Shown in pieces: positions 1-9,115 of a stretch of DNA of 64,000 nucleotides. The notes beneath the pieces were generated by a model. The model saw only the letters and a program-made list of their open reading frames with translations, was not told the DNA's origin and did no database searches. The stretch is taken from contig CAILKO010000035.1 of the NCBI GenBank assembly GCA_903834835.1, positions 310,539 to 374,538 on the forward strand, given 5' to 3'. Numbering within the stretch: position 1 is the first letter of the stretch; the number at the start of each line of letters is the position of its first letter. Both the position numbers and the translations under genes were made by a program. This DNA is from an uncultured Pseudomonadota bacterium. Its GTDB lineage: Bacteria; Pseudomonadota; Gammaproteobacteria; Burkholderiales; SG8-39.

Positions 1-201
1 GCCGGCAAGCCCGGCACGCAAGCCCATGATTCGGAAAGACGCGCGGGCCGTTGCGGGATCCGGAGGCCGGCGCGGGACAGGACAGCATGCACCGTCGCGG
101 CCCGTCGCGTGCCAGGCTGGTGCGCGCGCCAGCCAGCCACGAGCAATCCGGGCCCAAAGCTGTTACAAGTTCATCGACCCATCGAACGGAGCCGGATCGC
201 C

Positions 202-465
202 ATGAACCCCGAGAAAATCAGCGTGCGCACCGAAACCGGCCAGAACCTGGAAGTCGTGGTGCTGACGAAAACCGCGAACGGCATTCAGGTCGTCATCGGC
301 GAGGGCGTGCACAACATGAAATGCGACCTCGCCCCGACCCGTAACGGCATGGCCTACGTCGGCAGCATCCGCGGTCGTGAAGTCGTCTACGAGCGCAGCC
401 GCGCGCAGGTGCAGGCGGACCTGGATCGCGCGAATCCGGCGTTGCGGCTGCCGCGCGGACGATGA
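202..465 (+). CDS. Small hypothetical protein, 87 aa
   Basis: I do not recognise this protein. It is short, has no signal peptide or membrane segment, and looks like a soluble beta-rich domain in its first 60 residues followed by a basic, charged tail ending in RLPRGR. I chose the ATG at 202 because a GGAG lies about ten bases upstream; an in-frame start at 109 would add an arginine-rich segment that reads like non-coding sequence. It converges on the DUF423 gene, with a palindromic repeat in the 46-base gap. Coding is likely from the amino-acid composition; function is unknown. Confidence 0.6.
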   Translation: MNPEKISVRTETGQNLEVVVLTKTANGIQVVIGEGVHNMKCDLAPTRNGMAYVGSIRGREVVYERSRAQVQADLDRANPALRLPRGR

Positions 466-486
466 GCGCGTGGTGATGAACAATCA

Positions 487-514
487 TAGATAGTAACATT
501 TACGTTACTATCTA
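487..514. repeat. Dispersed AT-rich palindrome, copy 1
   Basis: Arms TAGATAGTAAC and GTTACTATCTA (11 bp, perfect) surround the spacer ATTTAC. It lies between two convergent genes and its right arm overlaps the stop codon of the DUF423 gene. There is no T-run beside it, so it is not a standard intrinsic terminator. It shares its core with three other copies in this window. Confidence 0.9.
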
Positions 515-928
515 ATCCATCGAAGGCCGATTTTCCTCCCCGCGGCCTGCCCGCACCACTCCCATCGCAAGGGCGACCCACCCCCCGATGAAGGCGATGC
601 CGCCGAGCGGCGTGACCATGCCTGTGGCGCGCGGCGCCCCGAGGGCGAGCGCGTAGAGGCTGCCGGAGAACAGCACGATGCCCGTAGCGAGCAGCCAGCC
701 GGCCGTGGCGAGCCAGCCGCCCGGTGCGGCCGTTTGCCGGCAGACGAGACCGACCGCGAGCAGGCCGAGCGCATGCCAGAAGTGATACTGCACGCCGGTC
801 TGATAGAGGGCGATGGCCTCCGGTGCAAGGCGCTCGCGCAGGCCGTGCGCGCCGAAGGCGCCGATCGCCACGGCCAGGGCGGCGAACGCGGCGCCGAGGA
901 TGAGAAAGGTCTTTGCCCGACCGATCAC
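512..928 (-). CDS. DUF423 family membrane protein
   Basis: This 138-residue protein has about four hydrophobic segments. Its N-terminus carries the family signature around [12 protein letters not shown], followed by [16 protein letters not shown], which is the typical DUF423 (YgdD-like) pattern. It is an inner-membrane protein of unknown function. The start codon is GTG at 928-926 and overlaps the metH stop codon by three bases (GTGA), so translation is probably coupled to metH. The gene's stop codon falls inside a palindromic repeat. The family assignment is firm; any link to methionine metabolism is inferred only from the overlap. Confidence 0.9.
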   Translation of the reverse strand: MIGRAKTFLILGAAFAALAVAIGAFGAHGLRERLAPEAIALYQTGVQYHFWHALGLLAVGLVCRQTAAPGGWLATAGWLLATGIVLFSGSLYALALGAPRATGMVTPLGGIAFIGGWVALAMGVVRAGRGEENRPSMD

Positions 929-3900
929 CGGCGCGCCGGATCCCAGGCGAGGTAGGGCGCGAGCCAGCGCTCGGCCTCGTCCTTCGACATCCCCTTGCGC
1001 TTCGCGTAGTCGGCGACCTGATCTTCGCCCAGTTTGCCGACTGCGAAATAGGCCGACTCGGGATGCGAGAAGTAGAACCCCGAGACGGAGGACGCGGGCA
1101 GCATGGCGTAGGACTCGGTGAGCGTCATCCCGGTGTTCTTCTCTGCCTCGAGCAGCGCGAAGAGCGCGCCCTTCTCGGTGTGATCCGGGCAGGCCGGATA
1201 GCCGGGCGCCGGACGGATGCCGCGGTACTTCTCCGCGACGAGATCGTCGTTGTCGAGTTTCTCGTCCGCCGCGTAGCCCCAGAACTCGCGTCGCACGCGC
1301 GCATGCAGATGTTCGGCAAAGGCCTCGGCCAGACGGTCAGCCAGCACCTTCAGCATGATCGCGTTGTAGTCGTCGTGCTTCGCCTCGAACTCCGCGACCT
1401 TCTCATCGATCCGCCCGCCTGCCGTGACCGCGAAGGCTCCGATCCAGTCTTCGACACCGCTTTCTCGCGGCGCGATGAAGTCCGCGAGGCACAGGTTGGC
1501 GCGTCCGGTCGGCTTGTGGTTCTGCTGGCGCAGGTTGTGCCAGGTCATCAGCGGCGTCTTCCCGCCCTGCGGATCGTAGATGTCGATGTCGTCGCTGTTC
1601 ACGCTGAGCGCCGGGAAGATGCCGCACACGCCGTTCGCGACCAGCCATTTTTCGCGGACGATGCGATCGAGCATGGCGCGGCCCTCTGCAAACACTTTCC
1701 GCGCTGCATCGCCGACCACGGGATCCTTGAGAATCCCGGGATAGGAACCCGAGAGCTCCCAGGCCTGAAAGAACGGGCCCCAGTCGATAAAGGAAACCAG
1801 TTCCTCGAGCGGATAGTCGCGCAGCACGATGAGACCGGTCCGCTTCGGACGTGGCGGCGTGTAACGCGCCCAGTCGGTGGCCTGGCCAAGCTTTCTCGCC
1901 TCGGCGATCGGGTGCAGCGGACCCGGGCCCTGCTTCTGCGCATGCTGGGCGCGCAGCTTCGCATAGTCGGCCGCAACCTCCGCCGCATAGGCGGCGCGCG
2001 TCTCCTTCGACAGCAGGCTCTGCACCACCGGCACGCTGCGCGAGGCATCCGGCACGTAGACCACCGGCCCGGAATAGTTCGGCGCGATCTTCACCGCCGT
2101 GTGTGCGCGCGAGGTCGTCGCACCACCGATCAGCAGCGGCACGCTGAAACCTTCGCGCTCCATCTCGCGGGCGACGTGTGCCATCTCCTCGAGCGAGGGC
2201 GTGATCAGGCCGGAGAGCCCGATCGCGTCCGCCTTCTCGGCGCGCGCCACATCGAGGATCTTCTGCACCGGCACCATCACACCCATGTTGACGACGTCGT
2301 AGTTGTTGCACTGAAGCACGACGGCCACGATGTTCTTGCCGATATCGTGCACATCGCCCTTCACCGTGGCGATCACGATCTTGCCCTTGGACTGCCCGGC
2401 CTGGCCGGACTTCGCCTTCTCGGCCTCGATATACGGCACCAGGTGCGCCACGGCCTGTTTCATGACGCGCGCCGACTTCACCACCTGGGGCAGGAACATC
2501 TTGCCCGCGCCGAACAGGTCGCCGACCACGCCCATGCCGTCCATCAGCGGGCCTTCGATCACCCGGATGGGCTGCGGATACTTCAGGCGCGCCTCTTCCG
2601 TGTCCTCGATGATGAAGGCAGTCAGTCCGTTCACCAGCGCGTGGCTGATGCGCGCTTCCACCGTCCCCTCGCGCCAGGCGAGGTCTTCCTTCGCCGCCTT
2701 GCCGCCGGCCGACTTCACGTTGTTGGCGAATTCCACCATGCGCTCGGTCGCATCCGCCCTGCGATTGAAGATCACATCCTCCACGTGCTCGCGCAGAACG
2801 GGCTCGATCTCCTCGTAGATCCCGAGCTGACCCGCGTTCACGATGCCCATGGTCATTCCCGCCTTCACCGCGTGGTAAAGAAAGGCCGTGTGCATCGCCT
2901 CGCGCACCCCTTCGTTGCCGCGGAACGAGAACGAAAGGTTCGATACGCCTCCCGAGACGCGCGTGTGCGGCAGGGTTGCGCGGATCCACTTCACCGACTC
3001 GATGAAATCGATGCCATAGCGCGCGTGCTCTTCCAGTCCGGTCGCGAGCGCGAAGACGTTCGGGTCGAAGATGATGTCCTCGGCCGGAAAATCCGCCTTG
3101 CGCGTGAGAAGCTCGTAGGCGCGGCTGAGTATCTCGACGCGCCGCTCGAGGGTGTCGGCCTGGCCCTTTTCATCGAAAGCCATCACGATCACCGCCGCAC
3201 CATAGCGCCGGCACAGGCGCGCCTGGCGCAGGAACTCCGCCTCTCCCTCCTTCATGCTGATGGAATTCACCACCGGCTTGCCCTGCACGCACTTCAGGCC
3301 CGCCTCGATCACGTTCCAGCGCGAAGAATCGATCATCACCGGCACGCGCGAGATGTCCGGTTCGGCGGCGAGCAGATCGAGAAAGGTCACCATCGCCTTT
3401 TCCGAATCGAGCATCGCCTCATCCATGTTGATGTCGATCACCTGGGCGCCGTTGTCCACCTGCTGGCGCGCCACCGAAAGCGCCTCTGCGTAGTCGCCGG
3501 CGAGGATCAGCCGTGCGAACGCCTTCGATCCGGTGACGTTGGTGCGCTCGCCGACGTTCACGAACAGCGACTCGTCCGTGATGTTCAGCGGTTCCAGGCC
3601 GGCGAGTCGCAGCGCCGGGGAGAGCGTGGGTATCGCGCGCGGCGCGGCGCCCTTCACCGCCTCGGCCATGGCGCGGATATGGTCCGGCGTCGTGCCGCAG
3701 CACCCGCCGACGATGTTCAGCCAGCCCTGTGCAGCCCAGTCCGCGATCTGCCGCCCCATGGATTCCGGCGTGTCGTCGTACTCGCCGAAGGCGTTCGGCA
3801 GACCCGCGTTCGGATGACAGGAGACATAGCAGTCCGCGACGCGCGAGAGCTCTTCGACGTAGGCGCGCAGCTCCTTCGCACCGAGCGCGCAGTTGAGACC

Positions 3901-4629
3901 GATCGAGAGCGGGCGCGCGTGGCGCAGCGAGTTGTAGAAGGCTTCCGTGGTCTGACCCGACAGCGTACGCCCGGAAGCATCCGTGATCGTGCCGGAGATC
4001 ATCACCGGCAGGCGCAGATTCTTCCGCTCGAACCAGGTTTCGATCGCGAACAGCGCGGCCTTCGCGTTCAGCGTGTCGAAGATGGTTTCCACGAGCAATA
4101 TGTCCGCGCCGCCTTCCACGAGTCCGTCGATCGCCTCAAGATAGGCTTCGACCAGGTCGTCAAAGCGCAGCGCGCGGAACCCCGGATCGTTCACATCGGG
4201 CGAGAGCGAGGTCGTCTTGCTCGTCGGCCCGAGCACGCCGGCGACGAAGCGCGGTCGCGCGGGGTCGCGCGCCTCGAGCTTGGCCGCGGCTTCCTTCGCC
4301 AGCCGCGCGGCGGCCACATTCAGCTCGCGCGCAAGCTTCTCCATGCCGTAGTCGGCCATCGACACGGAGGTCGAATTGAAGCTGTTGGTCTCGACGATGT
4401 CCGCGCCCGCCTCGAAATAGGCCTCGTGCAGTCGGCGGATGAGGTCCGGCTGAGTGAGAACGAGCAGGTCGTTGTTGCCCTTCAGATCCACCGGCCATTC
4501 GCGAAAGCGCTCACCGCGGAACTGCGCCTCCGTGAGCTCTTCGCGCTGGATCATGGTGCCCATTGCGCCGTCCAGCACCAGGATGCGTTGCGCGAGCAGG
4601 GTTTCAAGCTGTGTGGTCTTGGAAGGCAT
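925..4629 (-). CDS. metH: Cobalamin-dependent methionine synthase
   Basis: This enzyme transfers a methyl group from 5-methyltetrahydrofolate to homocysteine via methylcobalamin, making methionine in the cytoplasm. At 1234 residues it is full length. The order of modules is a homocysteine-binding domain with zinc cysteines in GLNCALG (about residue 246) and GGCCGTT (about 309), a pterin-binding domain starting near [13 protein letters not shown], a B12-binding module with DVHDIGKN (cobalt-ligand His about residue 759), and the C-terminal SAM-dependent reactivation domain. The ATG at 4629 follows a leader containing an intrinsic-terminator hairpin. The DUF423 gene overlaps its 3' end. A 1276-codon open frame on the opposite strand is a codon-bias shadow. 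Confidence 0.98.
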   Translation of the reverse strand: MPSKTTQLETLLAQRILVLDGAMGTMIQREELTEAQFRGERFREWPVDLKGNNDLLVLTQPDLIRRLHEAYFEAGADIVETNSFNSTSVSMADYGMEKLARELNVAAARLAKEAAAKLEARDPARPRFVAGVLGPTSKTTSLSPDVNDPGFRALRFDDLVEAYLEAIDGLVEGGADILLVETIFDTLNAKAALFAIETWFERKNLRLPVMISGTITDASGRTLSGQTTEAFYNSLRHARPLSIGLNCALGAKELRAYVEELSRVADCYVSCHPNAGLPNAFGEYDDTPESMGRQIADWAAQGWLNIVGGCCGTTPDHIRAMAEAVKGAAPRAIPTLSPALRLAGLEPLNITDESLFVNVGERTNVTGSKAFARLILAGDYAEALSVARQQVDNGAQVIDINMDEAMLDSEKAMVTFLDLLAAEPDISRVPVMIDSSRWNVIEAGLKCVQGKPVVNSISMKEGEAEFLRQARLCRRYGAAVIVMAFDEKGQADTLERRVEILSRAYELLTRKADFPAEDIIFDPNVFALATGLEEHARYGIDFIESVKWIRATLPHTRVSGGVSNLSFSFRGNEGVREAMHTAFLYHAVKAGMTMGIVNAGQLGIYEEIEPVLREHVEDVIFNRRADATERMVEFANNVKSAGGKAAKEDLAWREGTVEARISHALVNGLTAFIIEDTEEARLKYPQPIRVIEGPLMDGMGVVGDLFGAGKMFLPQVVKSARVMKQAVAHLVPYIEAEKAKSGQAGQSKGKIVIATVKGDVHDIGKNIVAVVLQCNNYDVVNMGVMVPVQKILDVARAEKADAIGLSGLITPSLEEMAHVAREMEREGFSVPLLIGGATTSRAHTAVKIAPNYSGPVVYVPDASRSVPVVQSLLSKETRAAYAAEVAADYAKLRAQHAQKQGPGPLHPIAEARKLGQATDWARYTPPRPKRTGLIVLRDYPLEELVSFIDWGPFFQAWELSGSYPGILKDPVVGDAARKVFAEGRAMLDRIVREKWLVANGVCGIFPALSVNSDDIDIYDPQGGKTPLMTWHNLRQQNHKPTGRANLCLADFIAPRESGVEDWIGAFAVTAGGRIDEKVAEFEAKHDDYNAIMLKVLADRLAEAFAEHLHARVRREFWGYAADEKLDNDDLVAEKYRGIRPAPGYPACPDHTEKGALFALLEAEKNTGMTLTESYAMLPASSVSGFYFSHPESAYFAVGKLGEDQVADYAKRKGMSKDEAERWLAPYLAWDPARR

Positions 4630-4666
4630 GGCGGTGGTGCAATCGTCGTGAGAAACGTCTGGCTCG

Positions 4667-4706
4667 AAAAAACAAAAACCCGTTCGGCTTGTGCGCGGAA
4701 ACGGGT
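4667..4706 (-). terminator. Intrinsic-terminator hairpin in the metH leader
   Basis: Read on the minus strand, arms ACCCGTT and AACGGGT (7 bp) enclose a 15-base loop and are followed by a U-rich run (UUUUUGUUUUUU). The U-run ends about 38 bases before the metH ATG. That leaves no room for a metH promoter downstream of it. Either it ends maiA transcripts with partial read-through, or it is an attenuator inside the metH 5' leader. I could not match the upstream leader to a known riboswitch class. Confidence 0.7.
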
Positions 4707-4840
4707 CTGGTGGAAAGCTGGTGCGGCAGACGCGCCTCTTTAGCAGTATTTGTTTGCCGGCGCGGCTCCGGGATCCCCCGGGGCATGCGGCGTCCGCCCG
4801 GCTGCGCCCGCAAGCTGAACATCAAATCGGCGCAGGGCGC

Positions 4841-4869
4841 AGTGTGCCGAGCGGCCCCAGCCCTGTCAA
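4841..4869 (-). promoter_or_regulatory. Candidate metH promoter
   Basis: On the minus strand a perfect TTGACA (4869-4864) is followed after 17 bases by CACACT (4846-4841), a poor -10. It would give a leader of about 200 bases carrying the terminator hairpin. The -35 match is good and the -10 weak, so this is tentative. Confidence 0.3.
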
Positions 4870-4886
4870 CCTGCGGGCCGGCAGGG

Positions 4887-5531
4887 TTATCGCGTCGCGG
4901 CCTCAGGCTGCGCCGAGGGTTGGGCGCGCTGGAATGCATCGAGCGCCATGCAGGCATCGAAGATGCGCATCACGCGCGGGTAGGGCGCGAGTTCGCAACT
5001 GTAGCGCCTGGCATTGAATATCTGCGGCACGAGACAGCAGTCCGCCATGCCGGGTTCATCGCGGTAACAATGACGGCCGGTCTCGGCGCTCGCCACCAGA
5101 TCGGCCTCGAGCTTCGCGAGCCCATCCGCGATCCAGTGCCGGTACCAGGTATTGATGCCCTCGTCGTCAAACCCGTAGACACGCTTCAGGTGACGCAACA
5201 CCCGCATGTTGTTGAGGGGATGAATCTCGCAAGCGACCAGCAGCGCGAGACTGCGCACCCGCGCGCGCCCGAGCGGATCTTTGGGCAGCAACGCGGGTCC
5301 GGGTTGGGTCTCGTCCAGGTACTCCATGATCGCGAGCGATTGATTCAACGTGCTGCCGCCCGTCTCCAGGCTCGGGATGAGCGCCTGCGGATGCGCGCGC
5401 TCGTAGTCCGACTCCCGATGTGCGCCCTTGGGGAGATCCACGACCACGGGTTCCCACGCGAGCCCCTTCAGGTTCAGCGCGATCCGCACCCGGAATGCCG
5501 CCGAACTCATGTAGTAGGTATGCAGTTTCAA
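4887..5531 (-). CDS. maiA: Maleylacetoacetate isomerase (zeta-class glutathione transferase)
   Basis: The product is predicted to isomerise maleylacetoacetate to fumarylacetoacetate with glutathione, in tyrosine and phenylalanine breakdown. The N-terminus has the zeta-class signature SSAAFRVRIALNLKG, then QALIPSLE, the cis-proline region that binds glutathione, and an all-helical C-terminal domain. I chose the TTG at 5531, which gives 214 residues starting MKLHTYY, matching the family, with AGGGAG just upstream; an ATG 15 codons earlier is an alternative. No other tyrosine-degradation gene is adjacent, so the substrate is inferred from family membership. Confidence 0.88.
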   Translation of the reverse strand: MKLHTYYMSSAAFRVRIALNLKGLAWEPVVVDLPKGAHRESDYERAHPQALIPSLETGGSTLNQSLAIMEYLDETQPGPALLPKDPLGRARVRSLALLVACEIHPLNNMRVLRHLKRVYGFDDEGINTWYRHWIADGLAKLEADLVASAETGRHCYRDEPGMADCCLVPQIFNARRYSCELAPYPRVMRIFDACMALDAFQRAQPSAQPEAATR

Positions 5532-5617
5532 AACGCGCTCCCTGCGCTGTTTGTAGCCTGCGAAGTATCTCATCGCGCGCGTAGAAAGTGACGCCATGCC
5601 GCCTTTAGCGGGGGGCT

Positions 5618-5686
5618 CCGGGGGGCAAAGGCCCCCCGGCCCGCTTTCAGCCCATTTTTTCCGGGCAAGCCCGGAAAAAAATGGGC
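5618..5686. repeat. Pair of strong intergenic inverted repeats
   Basis: Two hairpins lie side by side between amtB and maiA. The first has 9-bp arms CCGGGGGGC/GCCCCCCGG at 5618-5639. The second, at 5650-5686, has the core CCGGGC-AA-GCCCGG extended by a T6/A7 tract and a GCCCA/TGGGC base. The second overlaps the amtB terminator hairpin, so the two structures cannot form together. Their role is unknown. Confidence 0.7.
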
Positions 5687-5700
5687 GCCTCGCGGCGCCC
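5675..5700 (-). terminator. Intrinsic terminator of the porin-glnK-amtB unit
   Basis: On the minus strand a perfect 7-bp stem GGGCGCC/GGCGCCC with a GCGA tetraloop is followed by A and seven U residues. It lies about 75 bases beyond the amtB stop codon. This is a textbook Rho-independent terminator. Confidence 0.88.
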
Positions 5701-5774
5701 ATGAAATTACAACTTGAGGGAGATTGCAGTATTGCTACAGCACTTGCTGAAAATCCTGCCGCTACGTCCCGCGG

Positions 5775-7286
5775 CTACATGCGGTAGGCGGCTTCGCCGT
5801 GCGACGTCACATCCAGACCTTCGCGTTCCTGCTCTTCCGGCACGCGCAGCCCGATCGTGATATCGACCAGCTTGTAAGCGATGAAGGCGACGAAACCCGA
5901 CCAGACCAGCGTGGTCGCTACGGCAGTGGCCTGAGTCACCACCTGGCCCCAGATGTCGTAGGAATCGCCGACCTTGTTCGCGACGTAGTCGTAGATGCCC
6001 GAGCCACCGAGCGAAGGCGCGGCGAAGACACCGGTCAGGAGAGCGCCGGCGATACCGCCCACGGCGTGGACGCCGAACACATCCAGCGCGTCGTCCGCCC
6101 CGAGCAGCCGCTTGAGCCCGTTCACGCCCCAGTAGCAGACCACGCCGGCGATCAGGCCGATGACAAGGCCTCCCACCGTGCCGACGAATCCGCAGGCCGG
6201 GGTGATGGCAACAAGACCTGCCACTGCTCCGGACGCGGCGCCGAGCATCGACGCCTTGCCCTTGCCGAGGGATTCCATGATCAGCCATGCCAGCGTTGCC
6301 GCGGCAGTCGCGATCAGGGTGTTCAGGAAGGCCTGCGCAGCGACACCCGTGGCTTCCAGGTTGGAGCCCGCGTTGAAGCCGAACCAGCCCACCCACAACA
6401 GACAGGCACCGATCATCGTCAGCGTGAGGTTGTGCGGTGCCATGGCTTCCTTGCCGTAGCCGATCCGCTTGCCGATCACGTAGGCGCCGACCAGACCGGC
6501 AACACCCGCGTTGATGTGCACCACCGTGCCCCCGGCGAAGTCGAGCGCGCCCTTGGCCCACAGCCATCCGGCCGCGGCAGTCACCGTCTCGAGCGTCTTC
6601 GCGTCGGTGATTGCATCCGGACCGTCCCAGTACCAGACCATGTGCGCAATGGGCAGATAGGCGAACGTGAACCAGAGCACCAGGAAGGCCAGCACCGCCG
6701 AGAACTTCACACGCTCGGCGAAGGCGCCGACGATGAGCGCCGGAGTGATGGCCGCGAACGTGAGCTGGAAGGCGACGAAGGTGAGCTCGGGTATGCCCAC
6801 ACCCTTGGAGAACGTGGCCGCGATCGACTCGCCGTTCACGCCTGCAAGGAAGAGCTTCGAGAATCCACCGATGAACTGACCGCCACCCGTGAACGCCACC
6901 GAGTAGCCGTAGACCACCCAGAGCACCGCGATCAGGCAGAAGCAGACAAACACCTGCATCAGCACCGAGAGCGTGTTCTTGGAGCGGACCATGCCGGCGT
7001 AGAAGAGCGCGAGACCCGGTATCGTCATCAGGATGACGAGCGCCGTGGAGATCATCATCCAGGTGGTGTCACCCTTGTCGACCTTCATCTTGGGCGCCTC
7101 GGCCGCGGGTGCGGCGGCCGGCGCGGCGGCTGGAGCTGCTGCCACGGGTGCTGCGGCCGTTGCCGGCGCCGCGGCTTCCGCTGCGGGCTTGTCGGCGACA
7201 GGCGCCGGCTTGTCCTGGGCGGCTGCAATGCCCGCGTAGCCCAGTGTGGCAAGCAGCGCAAATGCTGCAATCAGCTTTTTCATCAT
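5775..7286 (-). CDS. amtB: Ammonium transporter
   Basis: This inner-membrane channel imports ammonium. The 503-residue precursor has an N-terminal signal sequence, then an Ala/Pro-rich linker of about 45 residues seen in many betaproteobacterial Amt proteins, then about eleven membrane segments. The Amt core starts with TTWMMISTALVILM and FYAGMVRSKN. The two pore histidines are visible in GGTVVHINAG and FGVHAVGGIAG. GGAG precedes the ATG. It lies 16 bases downstream of glnK, whose product gates Amt channels, and is followed by an intrinsic terminator. Co-transcription with glnK and the porin under nitrogen control is inferred from the promoter architecture upstream of the porin. Confidence 0.97.
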   Translation of the reverse strand: MMKKLIAAFALLATLGYAGIAAAQDKPAPVADKPAAEAAAPATAAAPVAAAPAAAPAAAPAAEAPKMKVDKGDTTWMMISTALVILMTIPGLALFYAGMVRSKNTLSVLMQVFVCFCLIAVLWVVYGYSVAFTGGGQFIGGFSKLFLAGVNGESIAATFSKGVGIPELTFVAFQLTFAAITPALIVGAFAERVKFSAVLAFLVLWFTFAYLPIAHMVWYWDGPDAITDAKTLETVTAAAGWLWAKGALDFAGGTVVHINAGVAGLVGAYVIGKRIGYGKEAMAPHNLTLTMIGACLLWVGWFGFNAGSNLEATGVAAQAFLNTLIATAAATLAWLIMESLGKGKASMLGAASGAVAGLVAITPACGFVGTVGGLVIGLIAGVVCYWGVNGLKRLLGADDALDVFGVHAVGGIAGALLTGVFAAPSLGGSGIYDYVANKVGDSYDIWGQVVTQATAVATTLVWSGFVAFIAYKLVDITIGLRVPEEQEREGLDVTSHGEAAYRM

Positions 7287-7302
7287 AGTCTCCTGTCTGT
7301 AC

Positions 7303-7695
<393 letters not shown>

Positions 7696-8535
7696 TTAGA
7701 AGGATTTGCTGACCGACAGGACCACCGTGCCTTTGCCTGCGTCCCTCATCGAGGACGGTGCAAACGGCGCCTGGTTGGAGAAGCAGTAGAACTCCCCTGC
7801 CGCGCAGCTGCCCTTGGCGTTGGTGTCGATGTAAGCCGCGCCGAGCAGCCAGCCGTTGTAGTCCTTGGTGACCCCAAGTTTCCAGTCGGTGTAGTTGGCA
7901 TTCGTCCCGACCGCGCCGGTGCTCCAGCCCTTCAGCTTGAACGAACCGACGTGACCGATGAGGGTCCAGCCGCCGCCCATGTCATAGTTGCCGGTAAGGT
8001 CCAGGTAGGACGAGCCCTTCGTGTCGGGAAGCGAAAAATAGTCGGACGTGGACTGCGAATACTTGAGCGACAGCCATTTCCAGGACCCGCCGATATAGAG
8101 TTCGGTATTGCTCATCGCGCCCGTGTGGGTCTTGAGGCTGCGTGGGTTGGTTATCGGCCCCGTACCGGCAGCGACACTCGCGTTCGAACCCGGGTAGTAG
8201 TAATAGATCGCGCCGACGTCGATGCCGAAGTCGCCCCAGGCCTTCTTGTAGCCGCCGTAGAAGTCCATCTCGAGATTCGCAGCCGGGAAGCCCGCGCCCT
8301 CGTTGACGTTGGAGTTCCAGTTGCCGAGATAGAGACCACTCGCGTGCGAGTAGTCGATACCGCCCTGCAGCGCAGGCTTGGCATAGGTCTGGGTAATGCC
8401 GCGGAACCGGTAGTCCGAGACGATCGAGGCATTGCCCGTGATCGTGTGCGGCGACTGCTCGGCCGCGATGCTGAGCATCGGGGCCGCTAGGCCGGCGACG
8501 GTGGCAAGGGATGCTGCAATAATGGTCTTACGCAT
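7696..8535 (-). CDS. TorF-family putative outer-membrane porin
   Basis: A 279-residue exported beta-barrel protein. The N-terminus MRKTIIAASLATVAGL with a cleavage region near SIAAEQ is a signal peptide. The start of the mature protein, ITGNASIVSDYRFRGITQT, is typical of the TorF/TIGR02001 porin-like family. Alternating hydrophobic and aromatic strands end in VVLSVSKSF, a C-terminal Phe as expected for outer-membrane proteins. I chose the ATG at 8535 because AAGGAG precedes it; the open frame extends 70 codons further but lacks signal-peptide character there. It is the first gene of the glnK-amtB unit, suggesting uptake of a nitrogen compound, which is inference. Confidence 0.9.
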   Translation of the reverse strand: MRKTIIAASLATVAGLAAPMLSIAAEQSPHTITGNASIVSDYRFRGITQTYAKPALQGGIDYSHASGLYLGNWNSNVNEGAGFPAANLEMDFYGGYKKAWGDFGIDVGAIYYYYPGSNASVAAGTGPITNPRSLKTHTGAMSNTELYIGGSWKWLSLKYSQSTSDYFSLPDTKGSSYLDLTGNYDMGGGWTLIGHVGSFKLKGWSTGAVGTNANYTDWKLGVTKDYNGWLLGAAYIDTNAKGSCAAGEFYCFSNQAPFAPSSMRDAGKGTVVLSVSKSF

Positions 8536-8570
8536 GAGAGTGAGCTCCTTGAGAATGACAGGGTCTATTA

Positions 8571-8587
8571 AGCACATGCTGTGCCAG
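8571..8587 (-). promoter_or_regulatory. Sigma-54 type -24/-12 promoter
   Basis: Minus-strand CTGGCAC-N5-GTGCT has the -24 GG and -12 GC separated by exactly ten bases, with one mismatch to the TTGC part of the consensus. It lies about 36 bases before the porin ATG. Two NtrC-type palindromes sit 60-100 bases upstream, which strongly raises the likelihood. Confidence 0.68.
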
Positions 8588-8647
8588 GACAACAGTTGAA
8601 ATAAAACAGTAACTTGGAAGCGCCTCAGAGGCGCTCTTCGGAAATGC

Positions 8648-8677
8648 GGCACCATGCCGGTGCACCATGTCGGTGCA
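8648..8677. promoter_or_regulatory. Two overlapping NtrC-type binding palindromes
   Basis: TGCACC-ATGTC-GGTGCA at 8661-8677 is an exact match to the classical NtrC site TGCACC-N5-GGTGCA. GGCACC-ATGCC-GGTGCA at 8648-8664 matches it at all but one arm base. The two share four bases. A half-site GGTGC follows at 8690-8694. Spacing to the sigma-54-like promoter is typical for an enhancer. Confidence 0.72.
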
Positions 8678-8756
8678 GCGCCCAATGCCGGTGCGCAGAG
8701 GCGAGCGCCAACAGTATGGGCCTCATTCGTTGATGAAGGTGACAAAAGGAGAACTG

Positions 8757-9005
8757 ATGGCCAACGACCCGATTTCCGACCTGGCGCAACGGCTCGCCCA
8801 GGCCTTCCGCGATTCGCCGCTCCAGGATGTGGAGCGCAACATGAAGGTCATGCTCGGGAGCTTCTTCGAGCGCTTCGATCTGGTTCGACGCGAGGATTTC
8901 GAAGTCCAGCGCGAACTGCTGGAGAAATCCGCGACGCGTATCGCGGAGCTCGAGGCCCGCGTGGCCGCGCTCGAATCACGGCAAGTCCGCAACGACGCGA
9001 CCTGA
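8757..9005 (+). CDS. ubiK: Ubiquinone biosynthesis accessory factor UbiK
   Basis: An 82-residue protein of the BMFP/YqiC family. Known members form coiled-coil trimers and assist the Ubi complex together with UbiJ. The first half, DPISDLAQRLAQAFRDSP, is amphipathic; the second half from about residue 48 is a coiled coil with heptads (LLEKSATRIAELEARVAALE). The ATG at 8757 follows a good AAAGGAG, so the open frame upstream is not part of the protein. Its likely partner gene ubiJ is 51 kb away in this window. Confidence 0.93.
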   Translation: MANDPISDLAQRLAQAFRDSPLQDVERNMKVMLGSFFERFDLVRREDFEVQRELLEKSATRIAELEARVAALESRQVRNDAT

Positions 9006-9115
9006 GCGGACGCCTGCGGTAAACCGGCGCGCACGGCGGCGCGTTGTTCGACAGGCCGGCGCGGGGTGCGCCGCGCTACGCAACAGCGTAACCGCACAGC
9101 CTGCCGGAGCACGCC

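Noticed and set aside
487..514. Palindrome copy 1 as an ordinary bidirectional terminator
   Set aside because: The stem is AT-rich and has no adjoining T-run on either strand, and the same core occurs upstream of genes elsewhere in the window.
913..4743. A 1276-codon open frame on the plus strand opposite metH
   Set aside because: It mirrors metH codon by codon; its composition (Arg/His/Val-rich) and lack of any domain show it is an antisense shadow of a high-GC gene. The same applies to long antisense frames opposite amtB, accC, polA, the large oxidoreductase and others.
4630..4800. SAH or cobalamin riboswitch before metH
   Set aside because: The leader has GAGGCGCG and several hairpins but lacks the conserved GAGG-GCGCUGC and CCAGGCUC arrangement of SAH elements and any B12-box. 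I kept only the terminator hairpin.
5650..5686. Hairpin as a terminator for amtB or a plus-strand transcript
   Set aside because: Its T and A tracts pair with each other inside the stem rather than trailing it. The adjacent 5675-5700 structure fits the amtB terminator better.
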